This document shows positions 35,002 through 44,110 of a stretch of 64,000 nucleotides of DNA, piece after piece (the stretch's first letter is position 1; every line of letters begins with the position of its first letter). The translations under genes were made by a program, and so were the position numbers. The stretch covers positions 1,302,001 through 1,366,000 of the forward strand of contig CAVTVQ010000007.1 of the NCBI GenBank assembly GCA_963738205.1, given 5' to 3'. The stretch comes from DATFQE01 sp963738205 (lineage in GTDB: Bacteria > Actinomycetota > Thermoleophilia > Gaiellales > Gaiellaceae). The notes under the pieces were generated by a model. The model worked only from the letters and a program-made list of their open reading frames with translations. It ran no database searches and was not told the origin of the DNA.

Positions 35002-36905
35002 CAGCGCACCGTCCCGATCGGCTCGGCCCAGTCGGGCACGGCATCCGGAGCACACGCGAGCACGAAGCGGACGTGCTCGCCCGCGTCGTCGACGTCGGCA
35101 GGCAGTCCGCTCCAGTCGGCCATCTCCTCGATCGCCGCGACGGCGCCCCGAACGCCGACGTCGTGCGCGAGCGAGAGGCGCGGCGCGGCCTGCCAGATCG
35201 TCTGGATCAGACGCGCCTCTTCGGCAAGTAACACAGTGTTACTTGCGGCTCGAAGCACGGCGACGACGTCTCCACTCCGCCATTGCTGAGGGACGGCCTG
35301 GACGTCGGAGACGAGGCCGACGCAGCCGACGACGGGCGTCGGCGGGATCGACCGGCCGTCGGTGTCGTTGTAGAGCGAGACGTTGCCGGACACGACCGGG
35401 ATGCCGAGCGCTTCGGCGGCCTCCGCGATGCCTGCGATCGCCTGCTCGAGCTCCCAGCCGATCTCGGGCTTCTCCGGATTGCCGAAGTTGAGGCAGTCCG
35501 TGAGCGCCAAGGGCTCGCCGCCGACACAGGCGACGTTCCGGGCGGCGCCGAGGACCGCGAGCACCCCCGCTTTCCAGGGGTCGCGCTCGCCGAGCGGCGG
35601 TCCGTCGAGCGACACCGCGAGCCCGCGCTGCGACGGCCGCAGCCACAGCACAGCCGCGTCCAGGCCGGGCCTGCGCACGGTGCGCGAGCCGACCAGCTGG
35701 TCGTACCGCTCGTAGATCCACGACCGGTGCCTGCCGTCGGGCTCGACCGACGCGGGCTCGACCGGCCCGGGGCGCCGCTCGACCTCGTAGCGCGGGCACT
35801 CTTCGGTGAGCGCCGCGGCCGGGATCGCGCCGACGAGGTCACCGTCGTGGAACGCGCGCAGCTCGCCGGATTCGGTCACCTCGCCGATCACGGCGTGCGC
35901 CAGCTCCCACTTACGGCAGACGGCCTCGGCCTCGGCCAGGCGCTCCGGCTCGACGACCGCGACCATGCGCTCCTGGCTCTCCGAGATCATGATCTCCCAC
36001 GGTTCCAGCTCCTCGCGCAAGGGCACGCGGTCGAGCTCAACGTCGACGCCGGCGCCGTCGCGGGCCATCTCGGAGAGCGACGAGGCGAGGCCGGCGGCGC
36101 CGCAGTCCTGCAGCGAGACGATCAGCCCGCTCTCGACCAGCTCGAGGCTCGCCTCGATCAGCTTCTTCCCGACGAAGGGGTCGCCGATCTGCACCGACGG
36201 CCGCTTGTCTGCGTCCTCGGCGCCCAGCTCGTGGCTCGCGAGCACGCTGGCGCCGCCGATCCCGTCGCGGCCCGTCGTCGAGCCGAAGAGCAGGATCGCG
36301 TTCCCGGCTCCGCGGGCCTGTGCACCCAGGACGCGTCGCGTCGGGAGGAGGCCGACGCACATCGCGTTGACGAGGCAGTTGCCGCGGTACGCCGGGTCGA
36401 AGACCGCTTCGCCGCCGACGGTCGGCACGCCCACGCAGTTGCCGTAGTGCCCGATCCCGGCCACGGCGCGCTCGAAGGCCCAGTCGGGAGCGGCGAAGCG
36501 CAGGCCGTCGAGCAGCGCGATCGGGCGCGCGCCCATGGCGACGATGTCGCGCAGAATCCCGCCGACGCCGGTCGCCGCGCCCTGGAACGGCTCGACCGCG
36601 GAGGGGTGGTTGTGGCTCTCGACCTTGAACGCCACCGCGAGGCCGTCACCGACGTCGATCACGCCGGCGTTCTCGCCGGGCCCCTGGAGCACGCGCTCAC
36701 CGGCGGACGGCAGGCGCTTCAGCAGCGGCGCCGAGTGCTTGTAGCCGCAATGCTCCGACCAGAGCAGCGAGAAGACGGCGAGCTCGAAGTCGTTCGGCCC
36801 GCGGCCGAGCAGGTCCTGGATGCGCTCGAGCTCACCGTCGGTGAGGCCGAGCTCGCGATGCAGCGGCTGAGCGACCCTCGTCAGATACCTGAGTCTAGAT
36901 GCCAC
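35001..36905 (-). CDS. purL: Phosphoribosylformylglycinamidine synthase, small-type subunit
   Basis: 634 residues from GTG 36905. A start at CTG 36884 is also possible: a TAGACT box lies 7 bases before it and the peptide would begin (M)TRVAQPLHREL. Small PurL of the PurS/Q/L system: FSLLWSEHCGYKHSAPLLK, HNHPSAVEPFQGAATGVGG and LQDCGAAGLASS are diagnostic. The C-terminal ~80 residues are much shorter than in standard PurL (about 740 residues). purQ and purS are not in the window. It forms FGAM from FGAR with ATP and ammonia and is followed by purF. Confidence 0.93.
   Translation of the reverse strand: MASRLRYLTRVAQPLHRELGLTDGELERIQDLLGRGPNDFELAVFSLLWSEHCGYKHSAPLLKRLPSAGERVLQGPGENAGVIDVGDGLAVAFKVESHNHPSAVEPFQGAATGVGGILRDIVAMGARPIALLDGLRFAAPDWAFERAVAGIGHYGNCVGVPTVGGEAVFDPAYRGNCLVNAMCVGLLPTRRVLGAQARGAGNAILLFGSTTGRDGIGGASVLASHELGAEDADKRPSVQIGDPFVGKKLIEASLELVESGLIVSLQDCGAAGLASSLSEMARDGAGVDVELDRVPLREELEPWEIMISESQERMVAVVEPERLAEAEAVCRKWELAHAVIGEVTESGELRAFHDGDLVGAIPAAALTEECPRYEVERRPGPVEPASVEPDGRHRSWIYERYDQLVGSRTVRRPGLDAAVLWLRPSQRGLAVSLDGPPLGERDPWKAGVLAVLGAARNVACVGGEPLALTDCLNFGNPEKPEIGWELEQAIAGIAEAAEALGIPVVSGNVSLYNDTDGRSIPPTPVVGCVGLVSDVQAVPQQWRSGDVVAVLRAASNTVLLAEEARLIQTIWQAAPRLSLAHDVGVRGAVAAIEEMADWSGLPADVDDAGEHVRFVLACAPDAVPDWAEPIGTVR
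36892..36897 (-). promoter_or_regulatory. -10-like box TAGACT before a possible CTG start of purL
   Basis: TAGACT, a 7-base spacer, then CTG at 36884, in the arrangement seen for other leaderless starts here. It lies inside the longer purL reading frame, so one of the two must be wrong. Confidence 0.3.
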
Positions 36906-36915
36906 TCAGGACAGG

Positions 36916-36921
36916 TACGTT
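36916..36921 (+). promoter_or_regulatory. -10 box of a probable leaderless promoter (TACGTT)
   Basis: TACGTT ends 7 bases before the GTG at 36929 of the EamA transporter, favouring this start over the ATG at 36899. Confidence 0.5.
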
Positions 36922-36928
36922 CACTCGC

Positions 36929-37840
36929 GTGACGCGCCGCTACGTCCCTCTGCTCTTGCTGCTCACAGCCCTCTGGGGCTCGTCGTTCTTCTTCATCGAG
37001 ATCGCGCTCGAGGACGTGAAGCCGACGGTGCTGATCACCTTGCGGCTGGTCGCGGCCGCGCTCGTGCTCGTGCCCGCCCTGGCCGTCTACTACGGGCCCC
37101 GCGAGGCGTCCAGGCGGCTCCGGGCCTCCTGGCTCCCGCTCCTGGTTCTCGGTGCGATCAACGCCGCGATCCCGTTCACCCTGATCGCCTGGGGCCAGAC
37201 CCACATCGACTCCGGCATCGCCGCGATCGCCAATGCATCCGTCCCGATCTTCGTCGTGCTGCTCGCGATCCGGTTTCGGCAGAGCGAGCGCGTGACCGGC
37301 GCGCGAGCGCTCGGCATCGCGGCCGGGATCCTCGGCGTCGCAGTGCTCGCCGGCGCAAACCCGGACGGAGGCTGGTGGGCGGTGGCGGGAACGCTCGCTG
37401 TCGTGACGGCCTCGTTGTTCTACGCGGCCGGAGCCCTGTACGGCCAGTCGCACGTGGAAGACCTCGAGCCGATTCTGCTCGTCACCGGCTCGACGGTGGC
37501 CGGAGCGCTCCTGATCCTGCCGCTCGGTGTGGCCCAGGCGCCGGATCACCTGCCCGGGTGGGACACGTGGCTCGCAGTGCTCGGCCTGGGCGTCGGCGCC
37601 ATGGCGTTCGGACAGTTCGTCTACTACGTGCTGCTCGAGCACCACGGCTCGACGAAGACGGCGCTCGTCACGTACCTGCTGCCGGGGATGGCGCTCGTGC
37701 TCGGAGTGGTGTTCCTCGACGAGCCGCTGACCGTGGCCGCCATCGCCGGGCTCGCGCTGGTGCTGCTGGGCGTCGCGCTCGGCTCGGGAATCCTGCGGCC
37801 GGGCCGCCGCGGTGAGCCGGCGGCCGCGCCCGCGCCGTGA
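36929..37840 (+). CDS. EamA/DMT-family transporter
   Basis: 303 residues from GTG 36929; the alternative ATG 36899 would overlap purL. Ten predicted helices in two EamA repeats, with the classic ends of each: LTALWGSSFFFIEIAL early and YLLPGMALVLGVVFLDEPLT near residue 270. These are drug/metabolite exporters. The C-terminus is Arg/Ala/Pro-rich. The acetyltransferase gene starts in its last codons (GTGA overlap). Substrate unknown. Confidence 0.92.
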   Translation: MTRRYVPLLLLLTALWGSSFFFIEIALEDVKPTVLITLRLVAAALVLVPALAVYYGPREASRRLRASWLPLLVLGAINAAIPFTLIAWGQTHIDSGIAAIANASVPIFVVLLAIRFRQSERVTGARALGIAAGILGVAVLAGANPDGGWWAVAGTLAVVTASLFYAAGALYGQSHVEDLEPILLVTGSTVAGALLILPLGVAQAPDHLPGWDTWLAVLGLGVGAMAFGQFVYYVLLEHHGSTKTALVTYLLPGMALVLGVVFLDEPLTVAAIAGLALVLLGVALGSGILRPGRRGEPAAAPAP

Positions 37841-38343
37841 GCATCGGCATCAGGCGGGCGCAGCGGGACGACCTCGACTTCGTCGTCGAGCTGCTCTCGA
37901 ACGAGGAGGTGGAGCCGTTCCTCGCGGCGGTCCGTGTTCGCGACGCCGAGGGCCTGCGTGCCGAGATCGAGCGGTCGCTCGCCGAGCCGGACCAGTTCGG
38001 CCGCTTCGTGATCGAGGTCGACGGCGAACGGGCCGGCGTCATGGGGTTCGAGGTCGCGAACCGCCGCAGCCGGATCGCCAACCTCGGCGGTCTCGCAGTG
38101 CACCCGGGCTTCCGCGGCCGCCGGGTCGCCGACGAGGCGGCCAGCCAGTTCCAGCGCCACCTGCTCGTCGACCTCGGCTACCACCGGCTGCAGATGGAGA
38201 TCTACGGCTTCAACGAGCGGGCGCAGGCGCACGCCGAGCGAGCCGGCTGGGTGCGCGAAGGCGTCCGGCGCAAGGCGTACGACCGCCACGGCGAGTGGAT
38301 GGACAGTGTCCTCTACGGCATCGTCCGCGAGGACCTCGACTAA
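37837..38343 (+). CDS. GNAT-family N-acetyltransferase (RimJ-like)
   Basis: 168 residues. The GNAT core is typical: IRRAQRDDLDFVVELLSNEE, then NLGGLAVHPGFRGRRVADEA (acetyl-CoA loop R-x-x-G-x-A), and a late LQMEIYGFNERAQAHAERAG. It is the ribosomal-protein or small-molecule acetylating type; no target is shown. It starts in the EamA stop (GTGA) and its TAA stop overlaps that of nagZ on the other strand. Confidence 0.9.
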   Translation: MSIGIRRAQRDDLDFVVELLSNEEVEPFLAAVRVRDAEGLRAEIERSLAEPDQFGRFVIEVDGERAGVMGFEVANRRSRIANLGGLAVHPGFRGRRVADEAASQFQRHLLVDLGYHRLQMEIYGFNERAQAHAERAGWVREGVRRKAYDRHGEWMDSVLYGIVREDLD

Positions 38344-39716
38344 CCGGCGAGGAGCTCGAACGCCGCCGCCAGGCTGGCCCGGCCCGCGCCGTGCGTCGCG
38401 ACGAAGCCGGCCGGCCGCTCGGGCCGCCACGCCGGGACACCGGTTTCGATCACGACAGCGTGGGCTACGTCCGCGATCGGCTGCTGCCAGGCATGCCGCG
38501 CCGCGTTCTGGGCGACGACGACCAGCGGCCGGCCGGCCGCATCGGGTGGCAGCTCGTCGGGGCCGACGCGCGCCAACTCGGCGTCCGGCCAGCGCTGCGA
38601 CACGAGCTCGCCGAGCCAGGCCGCGCGAGGCCCTGCGGCGATGTTCGGCGTGGCGACGAGCTCGACGACGAGCGGCGTCCCGGAGACGCCGACGTTGCCC
38701 TCTGCGTGCAACGCCCGTTTCGCCGCGTCGACGCCCACGGAGGTGCGGGGAACACCGTTCGGGGTAGGAAGCTCGCGCCCAACCCGACCGAGCCGTAGCG
38801 CGGCCTCTTCGAGCCGGTCGCTGGACAGGCGCCCATTCGCGACCGCCTTCTCGACGGCGGCGAGCACTGGTCCGAGTGGGAGGTCGTGGCCCAGGCAGAT
38901 CGCGTCGACGCCCGCGGCGAGCGCCCGCACGGCTGCTTCCTCGGGCCCCACCAGGGCGGCGACCGCCCGCATCTCGACGGCGTCGCTCACGATCGCACCC
39001 TCGAAGCCGAGGCCCTCGCGGAGCAGTCGGATCGCGGTCGGGTTGATCGTCGCCGGCTCCGGCCCGAGCGCGGGGCTCACGATGTGCGCGGTCATGATCG
39101 CGCCCACGCCCGCGGCGATCGCCGCACGGAACGGGGCGAGGTGGACCTCCAGCTCACCGCCCGCCACGGGCAGCTCGAGGTGCGAGTCGGCGCTCGTGTC
39201 GCCGTGCCCGGGGAAGTGCTTCGCGCATGCGGCCACACCCGCGCCGTGCAGGCCCTCGACGAAGGCGGTGACGTGCCGAGAGACGAGCTCAGGATCGGCG
39301 CCGAACGAGCGGACACCGATCACCGGGTTGTCCGGGTTCGTGTTGACGTCGGCGACGGGTGCAAAGTCGAAGTTGATGCCGACGCCCCGCAGCGCGACGC
39401 CGAGCGCGCCGGCCACCGAGCGAGTGAGGCCGACGTCGTCGACGGTCCCGAGCGCGAGGTGGCTCGGGTAGGAGCTGCCCGTGGCAACTTCGAGGCGGGT
39501 GACGTCGCCGCCCTCCTCGTCCGTTGCGATCAGCACTCCGGGCCGTGCCTCGTCGAGTTGCGCCGTCAGGCGCTCGACCTGCTCCGCGTCGCGGATGTTC
39601 TTGCCGAAGAGAACGACGCCGCCGAGGCCGAGCTCGACCCAGCGCAGGAGATCGTCCGGCGCCTCGAGGCCGTCGAACCCGGGCAGCAGGCAGCCCGCGG
39701 CCAGGTTTCGGGTCAT
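38340..39716 (-). CDS. nagZ: Beta-N-acetylglucosaminidase, GH3 (NagZ-like)
   Basis: 458 residues from the ATG at 39716, overlapping the permease stop by 4 bases. The NagZ signature is present: KHFPGHG (166-172) and DSH (177-179), the catalytic Asp/His pair, and the nucleophile Asp245 in AIVSDAVEM. A C-terminal ~110-residue domain follows. No signal peptide, so it is cytoplasmic and would act on imported GlcNAc-MurNAc or chitobiose. It is the last gene of the binding protein-permease-permease-NagZ operon, which ties uptake to cleavage. Confidence 0.9.
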   Translation of the reverse strand: MTRNLAAGCLLPGFDGLEAPDDLLRWVELGLGGVVLFGKNIRDAEQVERLTAQLDEARPGVLIATDEEGGDVTRLEVATGSSYPSHLALGTVDDVGLTRSVAGALGVALRGVGINFDFAPVADVNTNPDNPVIGVRSFGADPELVSRHVTAFVEGLHGAGVAACAKHFPGHGDTSADSHLELPVAGGELEVHLAPFRAAIAAGVGAIMTAHIVSPALGPEPATINPTAIRLLREGLGFEGAIVSDAVEMRAVAALVGPEEAAVRALAAGVDAICLGHDLPLGPVLAAVEKAVANGRLSSDRLEEAALRLGRVGRELPTPNGVPRTSVGVDAAKRALHAEGNVGVSGTPLVVELVATPNIAAGPRAAWLGELVSQRWPDAELARVGPDELPPDAAGRPLVVVAQNAARHAWQQPIADVAHAVVIETGVPAWRPERPAGFVATHGAGRASLAAAFELLAG

Positions 39717-40549
39717 CCGCGTACCGCGCCGGCGGTCAGGCCGAAGGCGACGCGCCGGTGGACGAGCAGGAAGAAGCCGACCACGGGCAGTGCGGTCAGG
39801 CTGGCCGCCGCCATCAGCGGGCCCCACTCGGTGCCGCGAAGCGTGGTGAACGACGCGAGCCACACCGTGAGCGTCTGCTTCTCCTGGCTCTGCAACAGGA
39901 CGTACGCGATGATGAACTCGTTCCACACCTGGATGAAGGCGAAGATCGACGTCGCCACCAGACCAGGCGCGACGAGCGGCAGCAGGATCCGGACGAAGGC
40001 GCCGAAGCGCGTGGAGCCGTCGACCATCGCCGCCTCCTCCAGCTCCTTGGGGACGCCGAGCATGAACCCGCGCAGCGTCCACACGCAGAACGGCAGCACG
40101 AACGTCAGGTAGGTGACGATCACGCCGGTCAGCTTGTCGACCTGGCCGGCACGGCTGAGCAGGATGTACAGCGGGATGATGAGCGCGTTCAGCGGCACCA
40201 TCTGCACGCCGATGATGAGGACGATGAACGCCGCACGGCCGTAGAAGCGGAACTTCGCCAGCGCGAGCGCCGCGAGGAACGCGAGCACCATCGACAACGC
40301 GGTGACGGCCACGACGACGATCAGGCTGTTGCGCACGCTCGACCAGAAATGCGGCCGGTTGATGGCGTTGTCGAAGTTGGACAGCGTCGCCGGCGAGGGC
40401 ACGAAGTCGGGCGAGAAGTTGAGGATGTCGATCGGCCGCTTGAACGCCGTCGTGACCATCCAGTAGACGGGGAACACCATCACGACGAACACGAGCAGGC
40501 CGAGCAGGTTGAGCCCGACGCGCCGCAGCCGCTTCCGCCTCGGCCTCAT
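39713..40549 (-). CDS. Amino-sugar ABC transporter permease (MalG type)
   Basis: 278 residues from the ATG at 40549. Six helices with the EAA loop (EEAAMVDGSTRFGAFVRI). Starts MRPRRKRLRR, basic before the first helix. It is coupled by ATGA overlaps to the MalF-type permease upstream and to nagZ downstream. Together with the other permease it forms the channel of the importer whose specificity is set by the binding protein at 41552. Family knowledge: CUT1-type permeases take up oligosaccharides or amino sugars. Confidence 0.95.
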   Translation of the reverse strand: MRPRRKRLRRVGLNLLGLLVFVVMVFPVYWMVTTAFKRPIDILNFSPDFVPSPATLSNFDNAINRPHFWSSVRNSLIVVVAVTALSMVLAFLAALALAKFRFYGRAAFIVLIIGVQMVPLNALIIPLYILLSRAGQVDKLTGVIVTYLTFVLPFCVWTLRGFMLGVPKELEEAAMVDGSTRFGAFVRILLPLVAPGLVATSIFAFIQVWNEFIIAYVLLQSQEKQTLTVWLASFTTLRGTEWGPLMAAASLTALPVVGFFLLVHRRVAFGLTAGAVRG

Positions 40550-41520
40550 CGTGTCTCCCCGATTCGGACCATCTCGCGGATGTAGACGAACGTCACGACG
40601 AGCATCACGAGCACCATCACGACGGCGACCGCGGAGCCCAGCCCGTACTGCTGGATCCGGAACGAGTCCACGAAGGCGTAGATCGCCATCAGGAAGTACT
40701 CCTCCGCGGGCTGGCCGCCGCGCGCGATCCAGACCTGGTTGAAGACCTGGAAGTCCCAGATGATCGAGAGACTGATCAGGATCACGAAGATCGGCTTGAG
40801 GACCGGGACGATGATGTCCCGGAAGATCCGAAACGGACCGGCACCGTCGAGCGACGCAGCCTCCACGAGCTCCCTCGGCACCTGCGTGAGCCCGGCGAAG
40901 AGCGTGATCGTCACGAAGGGGATCGCCCCCCAGATCACGATGGCGCCGATGATGATGAACCCCGTCCGCGAGTTCTCGAACCAGTCGTGGTGGACGTAGT
41001 CGCCGATGTGGAGCTCGGTGAGCAGGTAGTTGACGACTCCGAACTCGAAGTCGAACATCCAGATCCAGATGTTCACGGCGACGACGACGGGCATCGACCA
41101 GACGAGCACGAGCCCGCTCGTGAGCAGGAGGCGCATGAAGCCGCCGAGGCGCACGAGCAGGAGCGCGAAGAGCGTCCCGAAGACCATCGTGAAGGTGACG
41201 CAGAGGGCGGTGAACACCACCGTGCGCAGCAGCACGTGCCAGAACTGCGAGTCGTGGAGGATCGTCGAGTAGTTGTCCGTCCCGATCCACTTGCCCTGGT
41301 GGCGAATCAGCTCGAACAGCCCGTACTGCTGGAACGACAGCGCTCCGAGCAGGTAGAGCGGATACGCGAGGACCGCCGCGATGACCGCGACGGCCGGGGC
41401 GAGGAGGAGATAGGGGACGAGGCCGCGGCTGATCCGCAGGCCGAGACGACGAGGCCGCCGGGCCGGCGCGAACGCCGACCCGACGGCCACTGTCGTGGGG
41501 GCAGAGGGAGCTTCGCTCAT
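40546..41520 (-). CDS. Amino-sugar ABC transporter permease (MalF type)
   Basis: 324 residues, six helices, first at about residues 36-58 (LLLAPAVAVIAAVLAYPLYL). EAA loop EAASLDGAGPFRIFRDI near 215. The N-terminal ~30 residues are hydrophilic and Pro/Ala/Arg-rich. It overlaps the MalG-type permease by four bases and starts 31 bases after the binding-protein stop. In the chitobiose/GlcNAc systems (DasABC, NgcEFG) the same gene order is found, but sequence does not tell which sugar is imported. Confidence 0.95.
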   Translation of the reverse strand: MSEAPSAPTTVAVGSAFAPARRPRRLGLRISRGLVPYLLLAPAVAVIAAVLAYPLYLLGALSFQQYGLFELIRHQGKWIGTDNYSTILHDSQFWHVLLRTVVFTALCVTFTMVFGTLFALLLVRLGGFMRLLLTSGLVLVWSMPVVVAVNIWIWMFDFEFGVVNYLLTELHIGDYVHHDWFENSRTGFIIIGAIVIWGAIPFVTITLFAGLTQVPRELVEAASLDGAGPFRIFRDIIVPVLKPIFVILISLSIIWDFQVFNQVWIARGGQPAEEYFLMAIYAFVDSFRIQQYGLGSAVAVVMVLVMLVVTFVYIREMVRIGETR

Positions 41521-41551
41521 GGCGCGAGTCTGGCTCGTGCCTCAGGCGGGC

Positions 41552-42862
41552 TCAACTGCTTCGATTGAGCTCGCTCGTGATCTGCTGGCTGGCTTTCTTC
41601 GCCTCGGAAGCCACGCTGTGGCGGCCGGAGAAGATGCGAACCAGCATGGTGCGGATGATCCGCTTGTTCTCCACGTTGACCCAGTTCGGTGCGGCCGGGA
41701 CGAACCAGCTCGAGCTTGCGGCCTTGGCGAAGGGCGCGAGCTGCGGGTTCGACTTGTGGACGCTCGCGAGCGTGGTGGTGTTCGGGAGCACCTTGCCCAC
41801 CGTCGCCATCTGGCGCATCACCGCGGTGCTTGTGTACGCCTTGAGCCAGTCGATGGCCAGCGACCTGTTCTTCGTCGTGACCGGAATCGCAAGATCGGAT
41901 CCGCCGAGGAAGGTCGGCATGTACTTGCCGGCGATGTGGCTCGGCATCGGGTAGGCGCCCATCTTGTCCGCCAGGGCCGGATTGCCCGTGTCCTTGTTGA
42001 GGGCGTAGCCCCACTCCCAGCCGTTGGCGATGATCGAGCCGACCTTGCCCTTGCCGAACACCAGCGCCTGCGCCGGGGTCGCCTCGTCGCCGGTCCTGTT
42101 GGCGCGGGAGTACGAGCGCACGATCCGCTTCAGCCTCGTCAAGGCCTTGATCGCCTCAGGCGAGTCGAGCGTGCCCTTCCACTTGCCGTTCTTGAACTCG
42201 GCGATCTTTCCGCCGTAGTCGTAGACGAAGGACATGGAGGCGAGCCAGTACTGACCGGGGAAGTACAGCGGCGAGTAGCGGCGGTCCTTGCCGTACTTCG
42301 CCTTGAGCTTGCCCATGGTCCGCTCGAACTGGTCGAGGCTCGTCGGGGCCTTCTTCACGCCGGCCGCCTTGTACTGGTCGGTCCGGTAGATCACGCCGCG
42401 GGAGCCGGCGTAGTACGGCACCCCGTAGAGCTTGCCCTTGTACGTGGCCGAGTCCGCGAGGCCCTTGAGCCACGTGGACGAGTTCGGGATGCTCCGCTTC
42501 GCGGACGTGATGTCGGCGAACGCGCCCGCGGCCATGTACTTCGTCATCTCCGTGTTGCCGAGCTCGATCACGTCGGGCGCGTTGTTGCCTGCGAGCGATG
42601 CATCGAACTTCGTCAGGTGGTCGTTCCAGGTTTGATACTCGACCTTGACGTCGACGCCGGAATGGCTTGCCTCGAACGCGCTGTTGGCCGCCTTGACTGC
42701 GGCTTCCCAGTTCTGCTCGGCGTCGACCTGCAGCCAGACACGCAGGGTCGTCGCCTGCGCCGCGTGGGGTGACGCAGAGCGCGCCGGGACGCCGCTCGCC
42801 GTCGAAACGCCGAAGGCGAGTGACGCGCAGACCACGGCGGCTGCGACTACTCGTAGTCTCAT
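41552..42862 (-). CDS. Amino-sugar ABC transporter substrate-binding protein
   Basis: 436 residues from the ATG at 42862, chosen for the GGAGG ribosome-binding site and a signal peptide beginning MRLRVVAAAVVCASLAFG; the frame continues further upstream without a better start. There is no lipobox cysteine, so it may be released or held by the signal helix. The body is a family-1 solute-binding protein (VWLQVDAEQNWEAAVKAAN, DVIELGNTEMTKYMAAGAF). It belongs to the group that binds chitobiose/GlcNAc-type or other oligosaccharides; the ligand here is inferred from the neighbours NagZ, NagA and MurQ. Confidence 0.93.
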   Translation of the reverse strand: MRLRVVAAAVVCASLAFGVSTASGVPARSASPHAAQATTLRVWLQVDAEQNWEAAVKAANSAFEASHSGVDVKVEYQTWNDHLTKFDASLAGNNAPDVIELGNTEMTKYMAAGAFADITSAKRSIPNSSTWLKGLADSATYKGKLYGVPYYAGSRGVIYRTDQYKAAGVKKAPTSLDQFERTMGKLKAKYGKDRRYSPLYFPGQYWLASMSFVYDYGGKIAEFKNGKWKGTLDSPEAIKALTRLKRIVRSYSRANRTGDEATPAQALVFGKGKVGSIIANGWEWGYALNKDTGNPALADKMGAYPMPSHIAGKYMPTFLGGSDLAIPVTTKNRSLAIDWLKAYTSTAVMRQMATVGKVLPNTTTLASVHKSNPQLAPFAKAASSSWFVPAAPNWVNVENKRIIRTMLVRIFSGRHSVASEAKKASQQITSELNRSS

Positions 42863-42907
42863 TGATGCCTCCTCCAAGCGGCGGCGCCGGAGACGCGCCT
42901 GTCGCTG

Positions 42908-42923
42908 ATTGGTAAATACCACT
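42908..42923. promoter_or_regulatory. GntR-type operator 1, ATTGGTAAATACCACT
   Basis: A 16-bp site with TGGT-N4-ACCA arms, 45-60 bases upstream of the binding-protein ATG. The minus-strand reading TGGTATTTA inside it resembles an extended -10, so a bound regulator would block transcription of the importer operon. It matches operator 2 at 44904 in 13 of 16 positions and resembles DasR/NagR-type sites. Confidence 0.7.
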
Positions 42924-42946
42924 TCATTTCGACCGGAGGCTCGCAT

Positions 42947-42974
42947 ACCGGACCGGTTCTTGTCAAGGTCCGGT
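42947..42974. promoter_or_regulatory. 8-bp perfect inverted repeat flanking a TTGACA
   Basis: ACCGGACC and GGTCCGGT are separated by 12 bases containing, on the minus strand, a consensus -35 TTGACA (42961-42966). No -10 is at normal spacing from it. It may be a second operator for the importer operon. Confidence 0.4.
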
Positions 42975-43051
42975 GAACATCGCGTGACTAACCGGATTCA
43001 AGCCCAAGGAGACGGGCTTTTGGTGCGAGGAATGGTCTTGACCAAGGCGCG

Positions 43052-44110
43052 TCAGAGCGCCAGGGTGACCTTGCTCAGGCCCGAGGGGCGATCCGGGTCG
43101 AGACCCTTCGCCTGTGCGAGCGCCCAGGCGAGCAGCTGGCCCGGCACGACCGACAGGATCGGAGCCAGCAGCCCGATCGGCGGCGCAGGCACGGCAAGCA
43201 CGTGCGCGGCGCCCTCGAGCTCGCGGGCGGCGGTTCCGCTGGCGATCAGGGTCGCCCCCTTGGAGCGCACGCGCTGGGCTGCCTCGCGCACGGCGTTCAG
43301 GCTCGCGTCGTCGGACGCGATGGCCCATACGGGGAAGAGCCCGTCAAGGGCCGCGACGGGGCCGTGGGCGAAATCGGTTGCGGTGAGCGCCTCGGCCGCC
43401 ACGCGGCAGGTTTCGAGCAGCTTGAGCGCGATCTCGCGGGCGGTCGCGAACTCCGGGCCTCGCCCGATCACGAACATGCGGCCGACGAACGCCAGCGAAA
43501 CCGCGACCTCGGCAACGCGCGGCTCGAGCTCGGGGAGCAGCTCGTCCATCAGGTCGGCGGTCTCGCCGATGCCGTTCGCGAGGCCGGTGCAGTCGCCGGC
43601 GGCACAGCCGGCGAGTAGTGCCAGCGCGGCCAGCTGCGTCGTATATGTCTTGGTTGCGGCGATCGCGTGCTCGGGCCCGGCACAGAGCGGCAGCACGAGC
43701 TCGCAGGCCTCAGCGAGCTCGGAATCGGCCTCGTTGGTCAGTGCGATCGTGAGCGCGCCCTGCGCTCGCGCCTTTTGCGTGTACTCGACGACGTCGGGCG
43801 TCCGCCCCGACTGGGAGAGTGCCACGATGCACGCGCGCGAGAAGTCGAGGTCGGCGCCGTAGTACACGGACAGCGAGATCGAGTCCCGCAGCGCCGTCCA
43901 GCCCGGTAGCAGTCCGAACGCGTACACGGCGTAGGACGCGGCGTTGTCGGACGAACCGTGTCCCACGAGGCGGACGGCCGCGGGGGCGCGCTCGCGCATC
44001 CGCGCGGCGACGGCCTCGTACTCGCGCCGCTGCTCGAGCAGTCGCCGTAGCGCGGAGGGCTGCTCCCGGATCTCGGCGAGCAGCTGCGACCCCGCGGCGA
44101 CTTCGGTCAC
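43052..44110 (-). CDS. SIS-domain sugar isomerase/glucosamine-6-P deaminase-like
   Basis: 352 residues from GTG 44110, overlapping the GntR stop. Two SIS domains: the first with GHGSSDNAA and ALSQSGRTPD, the second with FVIGRGPEFATAREIALKLLE. This double-SIS layout is that of GlmS isomerase halves and NagB-II deaminases, and the C-terminal LSKVTLAL end fits. With no glutaminase domain it likely deaminates or isomerises glucosamine-6-phosphate (catabolic), supplying fructose-6-phosphate after NagA. Regulated together with gntR. Confidence 0.88.
   Translation of the reverse strand: MTEVAAGSQLLAEIREQPSALRRLLEQRREYEAVAARMRERAPAAVRLVGHGSSDNAASYAVYAFGLLPGWTALRDSISLSVYYGADLDFSRACIVALSQSGRTPDVVEYTQKARAQGALTIALTNEADSELAEACELVLPLCAGPEHAIAATKTYTTQLAALALLAGCAAGDCTGLANGIGETADLMDELLPELEPRVAEVAVSLAFVGRMFVIGRGPEFATAREIALKLLETCRVAAEALTATDFAHGPVAALDGLFPVWAIASDDASLNAVREAAQRVRSKGATLIASGTAARELEGAAHVLAVPAPPIGLLAPILSVVPGQLLAWALAQAKGLDPDRPSGLSKVTLAL

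Noticed and set aside
35283..36932. 549-residue plus-strand frame opposite purL
   Set aside because: Antisense of a well-supported purL; no family features.
43000..43021. Hairpin AAGCCC...GGGCTTTT resembling a plus-strand terminator
   Set aside because: No plus-strand gene ends there and the minus-strand reading lacks a T-run; probably incidental or a weak 3' end of the SIS gene.
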